Notes: generated by a model not told the origin, from the sequence alone. A DNA stretch of 64,000 nt from Chloroflexota bacterium (GCA_947475545.1 CANJLL010000009.1:37176-101175), one strand, 5' to 3'; shown: positions 38,757-48,251, counted from the stretch's first letter. Translations and numbers: made by a program.

Positions 38757-40523
38757 ATGAGCGAAGACGTCGAACCGCGCGCCGCCACCTGGACCCAGTC
38801 GAACGCGGAGACCGTGGGGGAGGCGGTCGTGGCTGCCGTGGCCGCCGGCGGCGTGGACCACCTGTTCTTTGTCTCGGGTTCGGAGATCGCGTTCCTCCAG
38901 GAGGGGATCGCCAAGGCCCGGGCGTTGGGCCGGCCCGCGCCCAGGCTCATCTCGGTGCCCCACGAGCACCCGGCCCTCTGCGCGGCACTTGGGTATGCCG
39001 CCGTGAGCGGCAAGCCGGCTATGACCGCGGTCCACGTGGATGCGGGGACGCTCCATCACGGCGGGGCGCTGAGCACTGCCGCGCACGCCGGCCTGCCCGT
39101 CGTCATGACCGCGGGCGCACCGCCCGTCGCCTACACCGGCTCCATGCCCGGGAGCCGCGACGACGGCGGCCACCTATGGGCGCAGGAGGTCTTCGACCAG
39201 CACGCGATCGTGCGCAACTACGTCAAGTGGGACCACCAGCTGACCTGGCAGGACAACCCGGGCACGGTCATGAGTCGGGCGATCCAGGTGGCCCGAAGCG
39301 GCCCGGCCGGGCCGGTCTACGTCTCGTTCCCCAAGGAGCTGGCGTTCCAGCCCGTGCGCGACGGGGGGCGGTTCCCGTCCGCGGACCAGCTGGGCGTGCC
39401 GGTCCCGCCGGCGCTGGACCATGACGCGGCCCGCGAGATCGCCGAGCGGCTGGTCCGGGCGGCGTGCCCGGTCGTGGTCACGGGACGGTCCGGGAAGGAC
39501 CAGTCGTCCGTGCCGGCGCTCGTGGCGCTGGCGGAGCTGCTGGGGATCGGGGTCGTGGACGGCGCGCGCCGAAGCTACCTGTGCTTCCCCCTGAAGCACC
39601 CTTTGGCGCAGGCGACGACGCTGCTGCCGAAGGCCGACGTGGTCCTGGCACTGGACGCCTTCGTCCCGTGGGTGCCCGGCCGAAACAACCCGCCCGCCTC
39701 AGCCTGGGTCGCCGCCGTGGGGCCGGACCCCACCGCCGCCCGCACGCCCACGTTCGAGTTCACGGCCGACCTCCGGGCCACCGCCGACCCCAACCGCGCT
39801 GTCCGCGCGATCCACGCTTGGGTGGAGCGGCTCATGGACGGGCCGGCGCGGGAGCGGGCACGGGCGCGTTCGGCCGCCCTCGCCGAGGCCCATGCGAAGC
39901 GGGGCGCGGCGCTCGTGCTGGAGGCCGAGAAGGTCGCGACACGCACGCCGATGGCCCCGGAGTGGGTCAGCTACCAGGTCGGCCAGCTCCTGGACCAGCA
40001 GTCGTTGCTGATCGACGACACCCTCGCCGGGCCTCGCACGCGCGATTTCATCGCGATGGATCGGCCGGGCTCGCTGCTCTCCAACCCCGGGTCAAGCGGC
40101 GGCTGGGCCGTGGGGGCGGCGTTCGGGGCCAAGCTGGCTGCGCCCGACCGCGACGTCATCGCACTGACCGGCGACGGCTTCTACATGTTCGGCACGCCCG
40201 GGCCGGCGCTGATCGCGGCATCCCACTACGGCGCGCCCTTCATGGTCGTGGTCTACACGAACCGCAGTTACACCACGGGCACCACCCGGGTGGGCCTGGC
40301 GTACGGTCGGGACGGCTACGCGGCCAGGGCCGGCTACGAGGGCGGCTACACGGACCCGCCGATCGACTTCGCGAAGGAGGCCGAAGCGGCCGGGGCCTAC
40401 GGCGAGACGGTCCGCGACCCGGGCGAGGTGGCCGCCGCCCTGCGCCGCGGCCTGGCCCGCACCCGCGCCGGCCAGTGCGCCGTGATCTCCATGTGGCTCC
40501 CCCGCCTGGAGGCGGAGGACTAG
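38757..40523 (+). CDS. Thiamine-pyrophosphate-dependent enzyme (acetolactate synthase/benzoylformate decarboxylase-like)
   Basis: HEHPALCAALGYAAVSGKPAMTAVHVDAG; TPP motif ALTGDGFYMFGTPGPALIAASHYGAPFMVVVYTNRSY. Confidence 0.87.
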   Translation: MSEDVEPRAATWTQSNAETVGEAVVAAVAAGGVDHLFFVSGSEIAFLQEGIAKARALGRPAPRLISVPHEHPALCAALGYAAVSGKPAMTAVHVDAGTLHHGGALSTAAHAGLPVVMTAGAPPVAYTGSMPGSRDDGGHLWAQEVFDQHAIVRNYVKWDHQLTWQDNPGTVMSRAIQVARSGPAGPVYVSFPKELAFQPVRDGGRFPSADQLGVPVPPALDHDAAREIAERLVRAACPVVVTGRSGKDQSSVPALVALAELLGIGVVDGARRSYLCFPLKHPLAQATTLLPKADVVLALDAFVPWVPGRNNPPASAWVAAVGPDPTAARTPTFEFTADLRATADPNRAVRAIHAWVERLMDGPARERARARSAALAEAHAKRGAALVLEAEKVATRTPMAPEWVSYQVGQLLDQQSLLIDDTLAGPRTRDFIAMDRPGSLLSNPGSSGGWAVGAAFGAKLAAPDRDVIALTGDGFYMFGTPGPALIAASHYGAPFMVVVYTNRSYTTGTTRVGLAYGRDGYAARAGYEGGYTDPPIDFAKEAEAAGAYGETVRDPGEVAAALRRGLARTRAGQCAVISMWLPRLEAED

Positions 40524-40620
40524 ACTCCCGCCGGTTCGGCCGTCCCAACTCCGTCTAGTGCTTGTGGGCGCGACATCTGGCAGGAAGGCCGAGGTTCAGC
40601 GCCAAGTCGCTGGATGACGG

Positions 40621-40668
40621 TCCGCGACGAGCGGCCTCCGCGACGAGCGGCCTCCGCGACGAGCGGCC
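40621..40668. repeat. 16-bp tandem repeat x3
   Basis: TCCGCGACGAGCGGCC repeated three times. Confidence 0.85.
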
Positions 40669-40719
40669 CTTGACGCTCGGCGCGGGGGAGGGGCAGGATC
40701 GCGCACGGAGGCGTTCGAG

Positions 40720-41604
40720 ATGCGCATTCGGGGTGGAATGAGTCTGGCCGCCGTGGTGGCCGTCGGCGTGCTGGTTGCTGGCCGCGCGGCGAGCCCGCCG
40801 CCGCCGTCGATCACGGGCACCGCGCCACCGACGTTGGCCCCGTCCCCGACGCCTGCCTCCATCGCGACCCCGGCCCCGGCCTCCTCGGCCCCTTCGACGC
40901 CCGAGGCCTCAGCGGCCGCCTCCGCCTGGCCCACCTACGACCCGGCCTCGCTGCTCGGCGATCACCTGACCTGCTTCGGTCAGGGATCCCCCACATTCAC
41001 CGTCTCCCAATGGAATTCGGCCCCGGTCGTGACGCCGGCCGATGTATCCCCCGAGGCGCAGGCATTGCGAAAGGCGCAGAGCCCGGGCAACGGCCTGGGC
41101 CAGTTGGTTTGGCGCCGGATTGTCACGACCGCCGACGCCATCCTGTTCGCGGCTGCGACCGGTTCGGAAGCACCGGAGCAGGCCATTGCCATGGCATTCA
41201 GCGTGGCCTCGGCGCGCTCGGACAACTGGCAGTGGCAATCCTTGGGGAACTGCGCGCTCCGCCTGGCCGTAGGTCCCGATCGTTCCGTCGCGGACGTGTT
41301 CCTCGCCCCCGGTGCGCCGCCGGCACTCACTGATCGAGTGGTCCACCTGATGATCCGGGAGTCCGTCTGCGCCAGCGGGCAGTCGCCGCCAAGCCGCGTC
41401 GTGCCGCCCACCCTCCGGTTGTCCACGGGTTCCGTGACGGTCCTGATCACGATCACCACACGCCCGGGGCCCCAGGACTGCATCGGGGTGGATCCCGTGC
41501 CCTACGACCTGGTCTTGCCGGAGCCGTTGGGTGACCGAAGCGTCCTCGATGGTTCATGGGTTCCGGCTGCCCCGATCGCGAAGCCGGTCGGCTGCTGCGG
41601 GTAG
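40720..41604 (+). CDS. Hypothetical secreted protein with Ala/Pro/Thr-rich linker
   Basis: N-terminal hydrophobic segment then PPPPSITGTAPPTLAPSPTPAS low-complexity linker. Confidence 0.6.
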   Translation: MRIRGGMSLAAVVAVGVLVAGRAASPPPPSITGTAPPTLAPSPTPASIATPAPASSAPSTPEASAAASAWPTYDPASLLGDHLTCFGQGSPTFTVSQWNSAPVVTPADVSPEAQALRKAQSPGNGLGQLVWRRIVTTADAILFAAATGSEAPEQAIAMAFSVASARSDNWQWQSLGNCALRLAVGPDRSVADVFLAPGAPPALTDRVVHLMIRESVCASGQSPPSRVVPPTLRLSTGSVTVLITITTRPGPQDCIGVDPVPYDLVLPEPLGDRSVLDGSWVPAAPIAKPVGCCG

Positions 41605-41826
41605 GACTTCCTGTCAGACGCCGCGCAGGGGAGCACTAAGCACGATATCGGGTCGGGACCGGCGTCCTAGCTCGCCTCGTGCGTCTCGATTCGTGCACGG
41701 CTGAGCGTGCGTGTGCGCATCCGAAGGCTCTCAGGACCCGGTTCGGCCAGCCGGAACCTGCTGAGTGCTCGTGGGCGCGGCGTCTGACAGGAAACCGCGC
41801 CGCGGCGACGGCGCCGGTGCCTTGAG

Positions 41827-42318
41827 CTACGCGCCCTCGCGCTCCCCGTCGGCCTTGACCCGCGCCCGGGCAGCCGCGTCCTGGACCGCATCGATGATCT
41901 TGAGGTAGGAGCCGCAGCGGCACAGATTGCCCGCCAGCCCGTGGCGGATCTCGTCGTCGGATGGGTCCGGGTTCTCGGCGAGCAATGCGCCCGTCGCCAT
42001 CAGGAACCCCGGCGTGCAGTACGAGCACTGGAACGCCGTGTGGTCCACGAACGCCTGCTGGAGGTCGGACAGCTCGCCGTTCGGCCCCGTCAGGCCTTCG
42101 ACCGTCTCCACCGTCAGTCCGTCGCACAGCCCGGCCAGCGTCAGGCAGGACGAGACGATCTTCCCGTCCGCCACCACCGTGCACGCCCCGCACATCCCGA
42201 TGCCGCACGCCTCGCGCACGCCCATCAGCCCCAGCTCGCGGCGAAGCAGCTCCAGGAGCGTCTCGTGCGACCGCGGGGAGACTTGGCGCACGCGCCCGTT
42301 GACCGTCAGCTGGATCAC
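41827..42318 (-). CDS. Xanthine dehydrogenase-family 2Fe-2S subunit
   Basis: GVREACGIGMCGACTVVADGKIVSSC and FQCSYCTPGFLMA..GNLCRCGSYLKI. Confidence 0.93.
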   Translation of the reverse strand: MIQLTVNGRVRQVSPRSHETLLELLRRELGLMGVREACGIGMCGACTVVADGKIVSSCLTLAGLCDGLTVETVEGLTGPNGELSDLQQAFVDHTAFQCSYCTPGFLMATGALLAENPDPSDDEIRHGLAGNLCRCGSYLKIIDAVQDAAARARVKADGEREGA

Positions 42319-44759
42319 GCGGACGCCTCCTTGCCAGACGTGCTGGCACCGCCGGCGCCGGCGCCACGCCCGCCGCCCGGCGCCCCGCGGTCCCGTTCGT
42401 GGATGAGCCGGAGCACCCGCTCCGGGGTCAGTGGCAGGTCCACCACCCGCACCCCCAGCGCCTGCGCGACCGCGTTGGCGATCGCCGGCGCGACGGCCGG
42501 GAGCGGCGTCTCGCCCAGGCCGTGGACGTCGATGGAGTCCGGGATCTCGATCATCGTCTGGCCGAACGCGCGCGGCACGTCCAGGAACGACGGGATCATG
42601 TAATCGGACAGGTTGGGGTTGGTGAGCACGCCCTGCTCGTCCCAGACCAGCTCCTCGAAGAGCGTCTGGCCCACCCCGAACAGTGACGCGCCCAGCACCT
42701 GGAGCTCGCAGTGGATGGGGTTGATCATCCGGCCGGGATACAGCCCCATGTGGAGCTGGAGGACCGTGACCTTGCCGGTCTCCTGGTCCACCTCCACCTC
42801 GGCCCCGCAGATCGCGGGATGCCACTGGGGCGAGGCCACGCCCTGGCCGGTCTCCACGTCCAGCTTCACCTTCACCGGCTCGTGGCCGCTGCCCACCAGC
42901 GAGCCCACCTTGGAGGTGGTGACGATCTGGGCGAATGTCAGCCGCCGCCCCGGCGAGCCCTTGACGACGACCGCGCCGTCCTGGATCTCCAGGTCCCCGG
43001 CCGCGGCCTCCAGCTGCGAGGCGGCCAGGTCGATCAGCTGCTGCTTCACGGACTTCACCGCGCGCCGGATGGCCCGGCCCATGAAGTTGGTGGAGCGGCT
43101 GGCGGCGGTCATCTGGTCGAACGGGGTGTTGGCGGTGTCCGGCGTGGAGACGCGGACGCCGCTAAGGGGCAGCGTCGCCTCGTGGGCGGCGATCTGGGCG
43201 AGCACGGTGAGCGCCCCCTGGCCCATCTCCACGGTGGAGGTGAGCACGTTGAGGGACCCATCCGCGTTCAGCTTCACCACGGCGTTGGCGCCGTACGAGG
43301 CCGTGCCCTTGATGATCGCGGCCAGGCCCTTGCCGCGGACCCTCGCGCCCGCGCCCGCGCTCGCGCCCGCGGCCGTACCTGTAACCGTTCCCGCGCCGGG
43401 CCCCCGCGGCGCCGGCGGCCACGCCCACCCGATGTGCTCAGCCGCGTCCCGGAGCAGCTCCGAGTAGTGGAGGTTCTCCGCGATGGTCTCGCCCGTGGAG
43501 AACTGGTCGCCGGGTTGGAGAACGTTCTTCAGCCGGAGCGCCAGCGGGTCCATTCCCAGCGCCTCGGCGATGGCGTCCATCTGCTGCTCGTGCGCCCAGG
43601 CGACCTGGGGGATCCCGTAGCCACGGAACGCCGATGCGGGCAGGGTGTTGGTGTACACGCCGTACGAGTCGACGTGGATGTTGGGCACCCGGTACGGGCC
43701 GGTGGACGCGTAGCCGCGGTAGATCTTCTCGGGCGTGTTGAGCGAGTACGAGCCGCCGTCGTAGTAGACGTCCGCCTCGTGGGCCACCAGCGTCCCGTCG
43801 CGCATCACCCCGCTCCGAATCCGGATCCGCGAGGGGTGCTTCCCGGCGGTCACGAACTCCTCGGCGCGCGTCAGCGAGACCCGGACGGGGCGCCGCGTCC
43901 TGCGCGCCAGGATGGCCGCCAGCGGCTCGCACATGGGGTCGATCTTCCCGCCGTAGCCGCCACCCAGGGTGGACACGATCACCCGGACATCCGAGATGTT
44001 CATCCGCAGGATGCCGGCCACGTATGCGCCGCACGACGACGGCGCCTGGATCGACGACCAGATGGTCATCTTCCCGCCCTTGTAGTCCGCGACGGCGTTG
44101 TGGGTCTCGAACGGGACGTGGGCGACGCCCGGCGTGGTGTACGTCCGCTCGACGACGACCTCGGCCTCGGCGAAGCCGGCCTCGATGTCGCCCCGGCGGA
44201 GCTTGTACACGTGGATGACGTTGGTGTCCTCCAGGCCAGGCTGGCGGGCCACGATGTCGGGACGGAAGGATTCCAGGTGGCGCTTGCCCGGGTGGAGCAA
44301 TGGAGCGCCGGGGGCCAGCGCACCCTCGATGTCGAAGACGGCTGGCAGGACCTCGTACTCGACCTCGATCAGCTCCACGGCGTCGCAGGCCTGGTCGTCC
44401 GTCTCGGCGGCGACGATGGCGACGGGGTCGCCCACGTAGCGGGCCTTGTCGATGGCCAGCGGCGCGCGGTCCTTGATGAACGGCCCGAACCAGGGCTTGA
44501 GGCCGGGATCCGCGGCCAGGTCGGCGCCCGTCAGCACGGCGACGACCCCTGGGGCGGCGAGCGCCTTCGACGCATCCACACGGATGACGCGCGCGTGTGC
44601 GTGCGCTGAACGCAGGATCCGCGCGTAGAGCATCCCGGGCAGGGTCAGGTTCTGGGCATAGTCGATGGTGCCGGTGATGCGCTCATAGGCATCGACCATG
44701 GGAACCCGTTCGCCGATCAAGGGCCCGTCCTCCCCCCGTCGCGTTGGCCAGCGTGGCAA
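42315..44759 (-). CDS. Xanthine dehydrogenase-family molybdopterin-binding subunit (start uncertain)
   Basis: IGERVPMVDAYERITGTIDYAQNLTLPGMLYARILRSAHAHARV, STLGGGYGGKIDP, SAFRGYGIPQVAWAHEQQMD. Confidence 0.9.
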   Translation of the reverse strand: MPRWPTRRGEDGPLIGERVPMVDAYERITGTIDYAQNLTLPGMLYARILRSAHAHARVIRVDASKALAAPGVVAVLTGADLAADPGLKPWFGPFIKDRAPLAIDKARYVGDPVAIVAAETDDQACDAVELIEVEYEVLPAVFDIEGALAPGAPLLHPGKRHLESFRPDIVARQPGLEDTNVIHVYKLRRGDIEAGFAEAEVVVERTYTTPGVAHVPFETHNAVADYKGGKMTIWSSIQAPSSCGAYVAGILRMNISDVRVIVSTLGGGYGGKIDPMCEPLAAILARRTRRPVRVSLTRAEEFVTAGKHPSRIRIRSGVMRDGTLVAHEADVYYDGGSYSLNTPEKIYRGYASTGPYRVPNIHVDSYGVYTNTLPASAFRGYGIPQVAWAHEQQMDAIAEALGMDPLALRLKNVLQPGDQFSTGETIAENLHYSELLRDAAEHIGWAWPPAPRGPGAGTVTGTAAGASAGAGARVRGKGLAAIIKGTASYGANAVVKLNADGSLNVLTSTVEMGQGALTVLAQIAAHEATLPLSGVRVSTPDTANTPFDQMTAASRSTNFMGRAIRRAVKSVKQQLIDLAASQLEAAAGDLEIQDGAVVVKGSPGRRLTFAQIVTTSKVGSLVGSGHEPVKVKLDVETGQGVASPQWHPAICGAEVEVDQETGKVTVLQLHMGLYPGRMINPIHCELQVLGASLFGVGQTLFEELVWDEQGVLTNPNLSDYMIPSFLDVPRAFGQTMIEIPDSIDVHGLGETPLPAVAPAIANAVAQALGVRVVDLPLTPERVLRLIHERDRGAPGGGRGAGAGGASTSGKEASA

Positions 44760-44858
44760 GCCAGCGGAGTATAGGCCTGCGGGAATCGGTTGCAACCGTC
44801 GCCGGGCCGGTGCTACGGTGCCCGCTTCCGTCCCGGCCAGCTTCTCGGAGGGCGCCTC

Positions 44859-45512
44859 GTGACCCGGTTCATCGACCTGACCCACCCTTTGGGCCCCGAC
44901 GCGAACGTCCCGCCCGGCCTCCCCCAGCCGTCGGTCGACACGGTGCGGACCATGGCCAGCCACGGGCGGAACAGCTCGGTCTTCACGGTGCCCGCCCACA
45001 CCGGCACCCACCTGGATGCGCCCTGGCACGTCTCGGACACGGGCGGCGACATCAACAGCATCGGGCTGGACCGCCTGATCGGCCCGGCCGTGGTCTGGGC
45101 GTTCGCACAGGGCGACGAGCCGTCCGGAATCGGGCCGGCGGAGCTGGAGGCATCCACCCCCGCGGTCCAGCCCGGCGACGCCGTGCTGCTCTCCACCGGG
45201 TGGGCGAAGAAGTACGGGACGCCCGCCTATCACAAGCGCCCGTGGCTGACGGTGGATGGTGCGATCTGGCTGCGCGAGCACGGGGTCCGGCTGGTGGGGA
45301 TGGACTTCGCCAACCCGGAGCAGCCGCCCTCAGCGCACCAGATGAGCATGGACTTCCGGGATCATCACGAGCTGCTGGACCACGGGGTCCTGATCGTGGA
45401 GAACGTGGCGGACATGTCGGAGATCCATGGGCAGCGGGTGCGGCTCTTCGTGACCGCCGCACGGGTGGTGGGGATCGATGGCTTCCCGGCCCGGGTGTTC
45501 GCGGAGGTCTGA
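44859..45512 (+). CDS. Cyclase / kynurenine formamidase-like hydrolase
   Basis: MTRFIDLTHPLGPDANVPPGLPQP..HTGTHLDAPWHVSDTG. Confidence 0.87.
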   Translation: MTRFIDLTHPLGPDANVPPGLPQPSVDTVRTMASHGRNSSVFTVPAHTGTHLDAPWHVSDTGGDINSIGLDRLIGPAVVWAFAQGDEPSGIGPAELEASTPAVQPGDAVLLSTGWAKKYGTPAYHKRPWLTVDGAIWLREHGVRLVGMDFANPEQPPSAHQMSMDFRDHHELLDHGVLIVENVADMSEIHGQRVRLFVTAARVVGIDGFPARVFAEV

Positions 45513-45616
45513 CTCCGAAGGCGTCGCCAGCCCAGCCGCGAAGCGGCCGCCAGCCCAGCCCGAAGGGCTGCAATCCCGGCCGCGAAGCGGCCGCCAGCCC
45601 AGCCCGAAGGGCTGGG
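45511..45616. repeat. Array of about five short hairpins with GAA triloops
   Basis: GACTCC-GAA-GGCGTC, GCCGC-GAA-GCGGC (x2), CAGCCC-GAA-GGGCTG (x2); duplicated 36-bp unit at 45535 and 45579. Confidence 0.75.
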
Positions 45617-45921
45617 CCATGGTCCCGGTGGGCCGGGATTACCAGCCCACCGGCATCGATGTGGTCTTCGCGGTCCTGGCCCGCGATCGGTCCTAGGGCG
45701 CCCGGCGGAGCACCGCGTCCAGCGTGAGGGGCGTCTGGCTGCCGACGTCGTGCCCTCCGCCCGTGCCCAGGTTCCAGAACGCCGCGCCGGCCGAGCCGTA
45801 CGAGGCCTGCAGGTTGAACATGGTCGTGAAGTTGCTGGCTCGCACCGCGTCGCCCAGCGCCGATCAGGCGCTCCGGTATCGGCCCACACATCGTGTGCAT
45901 CGACGCCGGTCGCCCAATCAC

Positions 45922-45954
45922 GAGGGGATCCGGAGGGGATCCGGAGGGGATCCG
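45922..45954. repeat. 11-bp tandem repeat GAGGGGATCCG x3
   Basis: Direct reading. Confidence 0.85.
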
Positions 45955-45980
45955 GAGGGGTCCCCCGGCCTGGAGACGAA

Positions 45981-46012
45981 GAAGGCCCCCACCCTGACGG
46001 GCGGGGGCCTTC
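45981..46012 (-). terminator. Stem-loop downstream of bicupin gene
   Basis: GAAGGCCCCC / GGGGGCCTTC perfect 10-bp stem, 14 nt past the stop. Confidence 0.7.
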
Positions 46013-46025
46013 AGCATGGCGAGGG

Positions 46026-47252
46026 TTACGCGCCGCCCTCCCACCAGCGGCCGGTCGGCGTGGTGCCGTCCTCCGCGAGCTCGGGGAGCGCTTCGACCGA
46101 CTCCTCCACCGACCCCGTGGTGAGGTGAGTCGAGTTCCGAAACGCCTGCGGCGAGATCAGCAGGTGCTGCGAGTAGACGTTGGGACTGGTGTTGAAGTGC
46201 TGGTGCCACGCACCGGACGGCACGTTGATCATGTCGCCGGCCGACCAGTCGTAGCGCTCGCCGTCCACGATGGAGTAGCCCGCGCCCGACAGCACGAACA
46301 CCGTCGCCCAGCCGTGCTTGTGCGTCTCGGTGTGGCAGGAGGGCGGCAGCTGGTGGACGTACATCGACATGACGCGGTTGTTGAAGCCCACGAACCGGTC
46401 GACCAGGCCCACCTTCCAGTCGCCCTTGTGCTCGGAGCGCTGGATGACCGCCTCGCTGCCCTTCATGAGCTTGCGATGCGACCGGCTCTCGGCCTCGAGT
46501 GTCTGGCGGCCGTGGTGATGCGACATCTGCATCTCGGACATCCACTTGATGCCCTCGACGTAGTCGACCGGCACGAGCTCCTTGGTGAAGGGATGCTGCG
46601 GCTTGAAGTCGTCCGGCAGGTCGCTGAACGAGTCGCCCTTGTAGATGACGGCCATCGTGTAGACCTGCTCCATGAGCGGGCCGTCCCGCCCGATCATGAG
46701 GTAGGTACCCTCGTCGCTGTCATTGAAGTGCTGGAACCAGGCGCCCTCCGGCACGTGGAGCGAGTCGTGGGTCTCCCACTCGTAGGGCTCGCCGTAGATC
46801 GTGCTGTGGCCCTTCTTGCCGTAGAGCACGTGGACGACGGACTCGTAGTCCCGGATCTTGAGCGTCCGCGCGCCGGGCTGCAGGTGCCAGATCTCCACGG
46901 TGTGCGTGGGGGCACCCTGGCCCATGTGGGGCGAGGTGATGTACGCGACACGCACGCCAGGCGCACGGGTGTCCTCGAAGACGACCTCGTTGCCGCGGAT
47001 GATCGCGGGCATGGTCTTGCGCTCCTCGCGCCGCGCAAGCTCGCGCTCTGCCAGCCAGCGCTCGTAGCTGGTCAGCTTGGCGCCCTCCTGGTAGAGGTCC
47101 GTCCACTTCCAGCTCTCGTGCGGCCACCAGCGGTCGCCGGTCATCTGCGGCTCACCCAGGCGCGTCTCCCGGGTGCGCAACATCTCCTCGTCTTCCTTGT
47201 GCTGGGTGAAGTACGTCTTGGCACCCGCATGCTGGTGCTCGTGATCTGCCAT
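46026..47252 (-). CDS. Double-cupin (bicupin) protein
   Basis: Two cupin cores: THTVEIWHLQPG...HVPEGAWFQHFN and CHTETHKHGWATVFVLSGAGYSIVDGERYDWSAGDMINVPSGAWHQHFN. Confidence 0.85.
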   Translation of the reverse strand: MADHEHQHAGAKTYFTQHKEDEEMLRTRETRLGEPQMTGDRWWPHESWKWTDLYQEGAKLTSYERWLAERELARREERKTMPAIIRGNEVVFEDTRAPGVRVAYITSPHMGQGAPTHTVEIWHLQPGARTLKIRDYESVVHVLYGKKGHSTIYGEPYEWETHDSLHVPEGAWFQHFNDSDEGTYLMIGRDGPLMEQVYTMAVIYKGDSFSDLPDDFKPQHPFTKELVPVDYVEGIKWMSEMQMSHHHGRQTLEAESRSHRKLMKGSEAVIQRSEHKGDWKVGLVDRFVGFNNRVMSMYVHQLPPSCHTETHKHGWATVFVLSGAGYSIVDGERYDWSAGDMINVPSGAWHQHFNTSPNVYSQHLLISPQAFRNSTHLTTGSVEESVEALPELAEDGTTPTGRWWEGGA

Positions 47253-47341
47253 GGGCCCCATCCTCTCAGTGCTACCTCGCCCCGCGCTGGCGAGGCAATC
47301 AGGACGTCAACCGCGCCGGGTTGTGGCCCGGGGCGGCTGCG

Positions 47342-47551
47342 TCACCCTCCCTTGATGAGTGGGATGACGGTGACCAGGTCGCCGTCACGGAGGATGTCCT
47401 CCACCTTGGCCGGCCGGCCACGGACGCGCACGTCCATGTGCTCGACGGAGATGCCCGCGGCCGCGAGGCCGTCGGCGATGGAGGCGCCCTCCTCGGCCGC
47501 GTACTTGTAGACGCCGCGGCCCAGCTGGACGATCCGAACATTCATGGTCAT
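47342..47551 (-). CDS. ThiS/MoaD-like ubiquitin-fold protein ending in Gly-Gly (candidate Ubl modifier)
   Basis: 69 aa MTMNVRIVQLGRGVYKYAAEEGASIADGLAAAGISVEHMDVRVRGRPAKVEDILRDGDLVTVIPLIKGG. Confidence 0.85.
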   Translation of the reverse strand: MTMNVRIVQLGRGVYKYAAEEGASIADGLAAAGISVEHMDVRVRGRPAKVEDILRDGDLVTVIPLIKGG

Positions 47552-47600
47552 TGCGCTCTCCTCGCGTCGCGGTTGGGCCGTTGTGCGGCAGAGGGGATGG

Positions 47601-48251
47601 TCACCCGCGCCCTCGCGGGGCCGCGAACGGCCCGCGGCGGATCAGGCCGGCGATCTCGCGCCGGATCTCCAGGATCTCGTCATCGCTGGCGGTCACCGGC
47701 TCCGCCGGCTTGTCCACCCAGACCCAGGTGGTGGACCGGATGGCATAGTGATCCAGCCGGCTCAGCGTCCGCATCCGGTGGTTGGTCTCCAGGGAGATCA
47801 TCCAGTCGTTGGCGAAGTGCTCGATGGTCTCCTCGTCCTCACCGGACCAGAAGACTTCTTCCCGGGCGTGGCTGTGCCACCAGAGCCGGAGGTTGGCTGG
47901 GTCGCGGTCCTCGTCCACGAGGCGACTGACCAGCAGGCTGACCTCTTCCTGGTCCATCCGCGTCTGGATGTCGGTCACGTCCTGCGTCACCATGAACAGC
48001 TCGGTGACCTTGAAGTCCTCACCCGTGGGCCCGTCCGGCTCCACCAGCCCCAAACCGGAGATCTCCACCGGGCACTGGGTGGTGAACAGGAAGATCTTCC
48101 GCCAGACCTCGGGGGTGAAGGAGAGACGCCGGTCGGCGAGGACCGCGCGCGGCGGGGCGGGCTTCAGCTTGATCTCGTTGCCCAGCGCGTCCCAGCCCTT
48201 TGGCTCCGACGACGGGCCGTCCCCGTGCAGGTGGACGTTCCGAAGGCTCAT
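47601..48251 (-). CDS. JAB1/MPN (JAMM) metallopeptidase-like protein
   Basis: VEISGLG ... WHSHAREEVFWSGEDE fits HxH-x7-S-x2-D with upstream Glu. Confidence 0.85.
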   Translation of the reverse strand: MSLRNVHLHGDGPSSEPKGWDALGNEIKLKPAPPRAVLADRRLSFTPEVWRKIFLFTTQCPVEISGLGLVEPDGPTGEDFKVTELFMVTQDVTDIQTRMDQEEVSLLVSRLVDEDRDPANLRLWWHSHAREEVFWSGEDEETIEHFANDWMISLETNHRMRTLSRLDHYAIRSTTWVWVDKPAEPVTASDDEILEIRREIAGLIRRGPFAAPRGRG

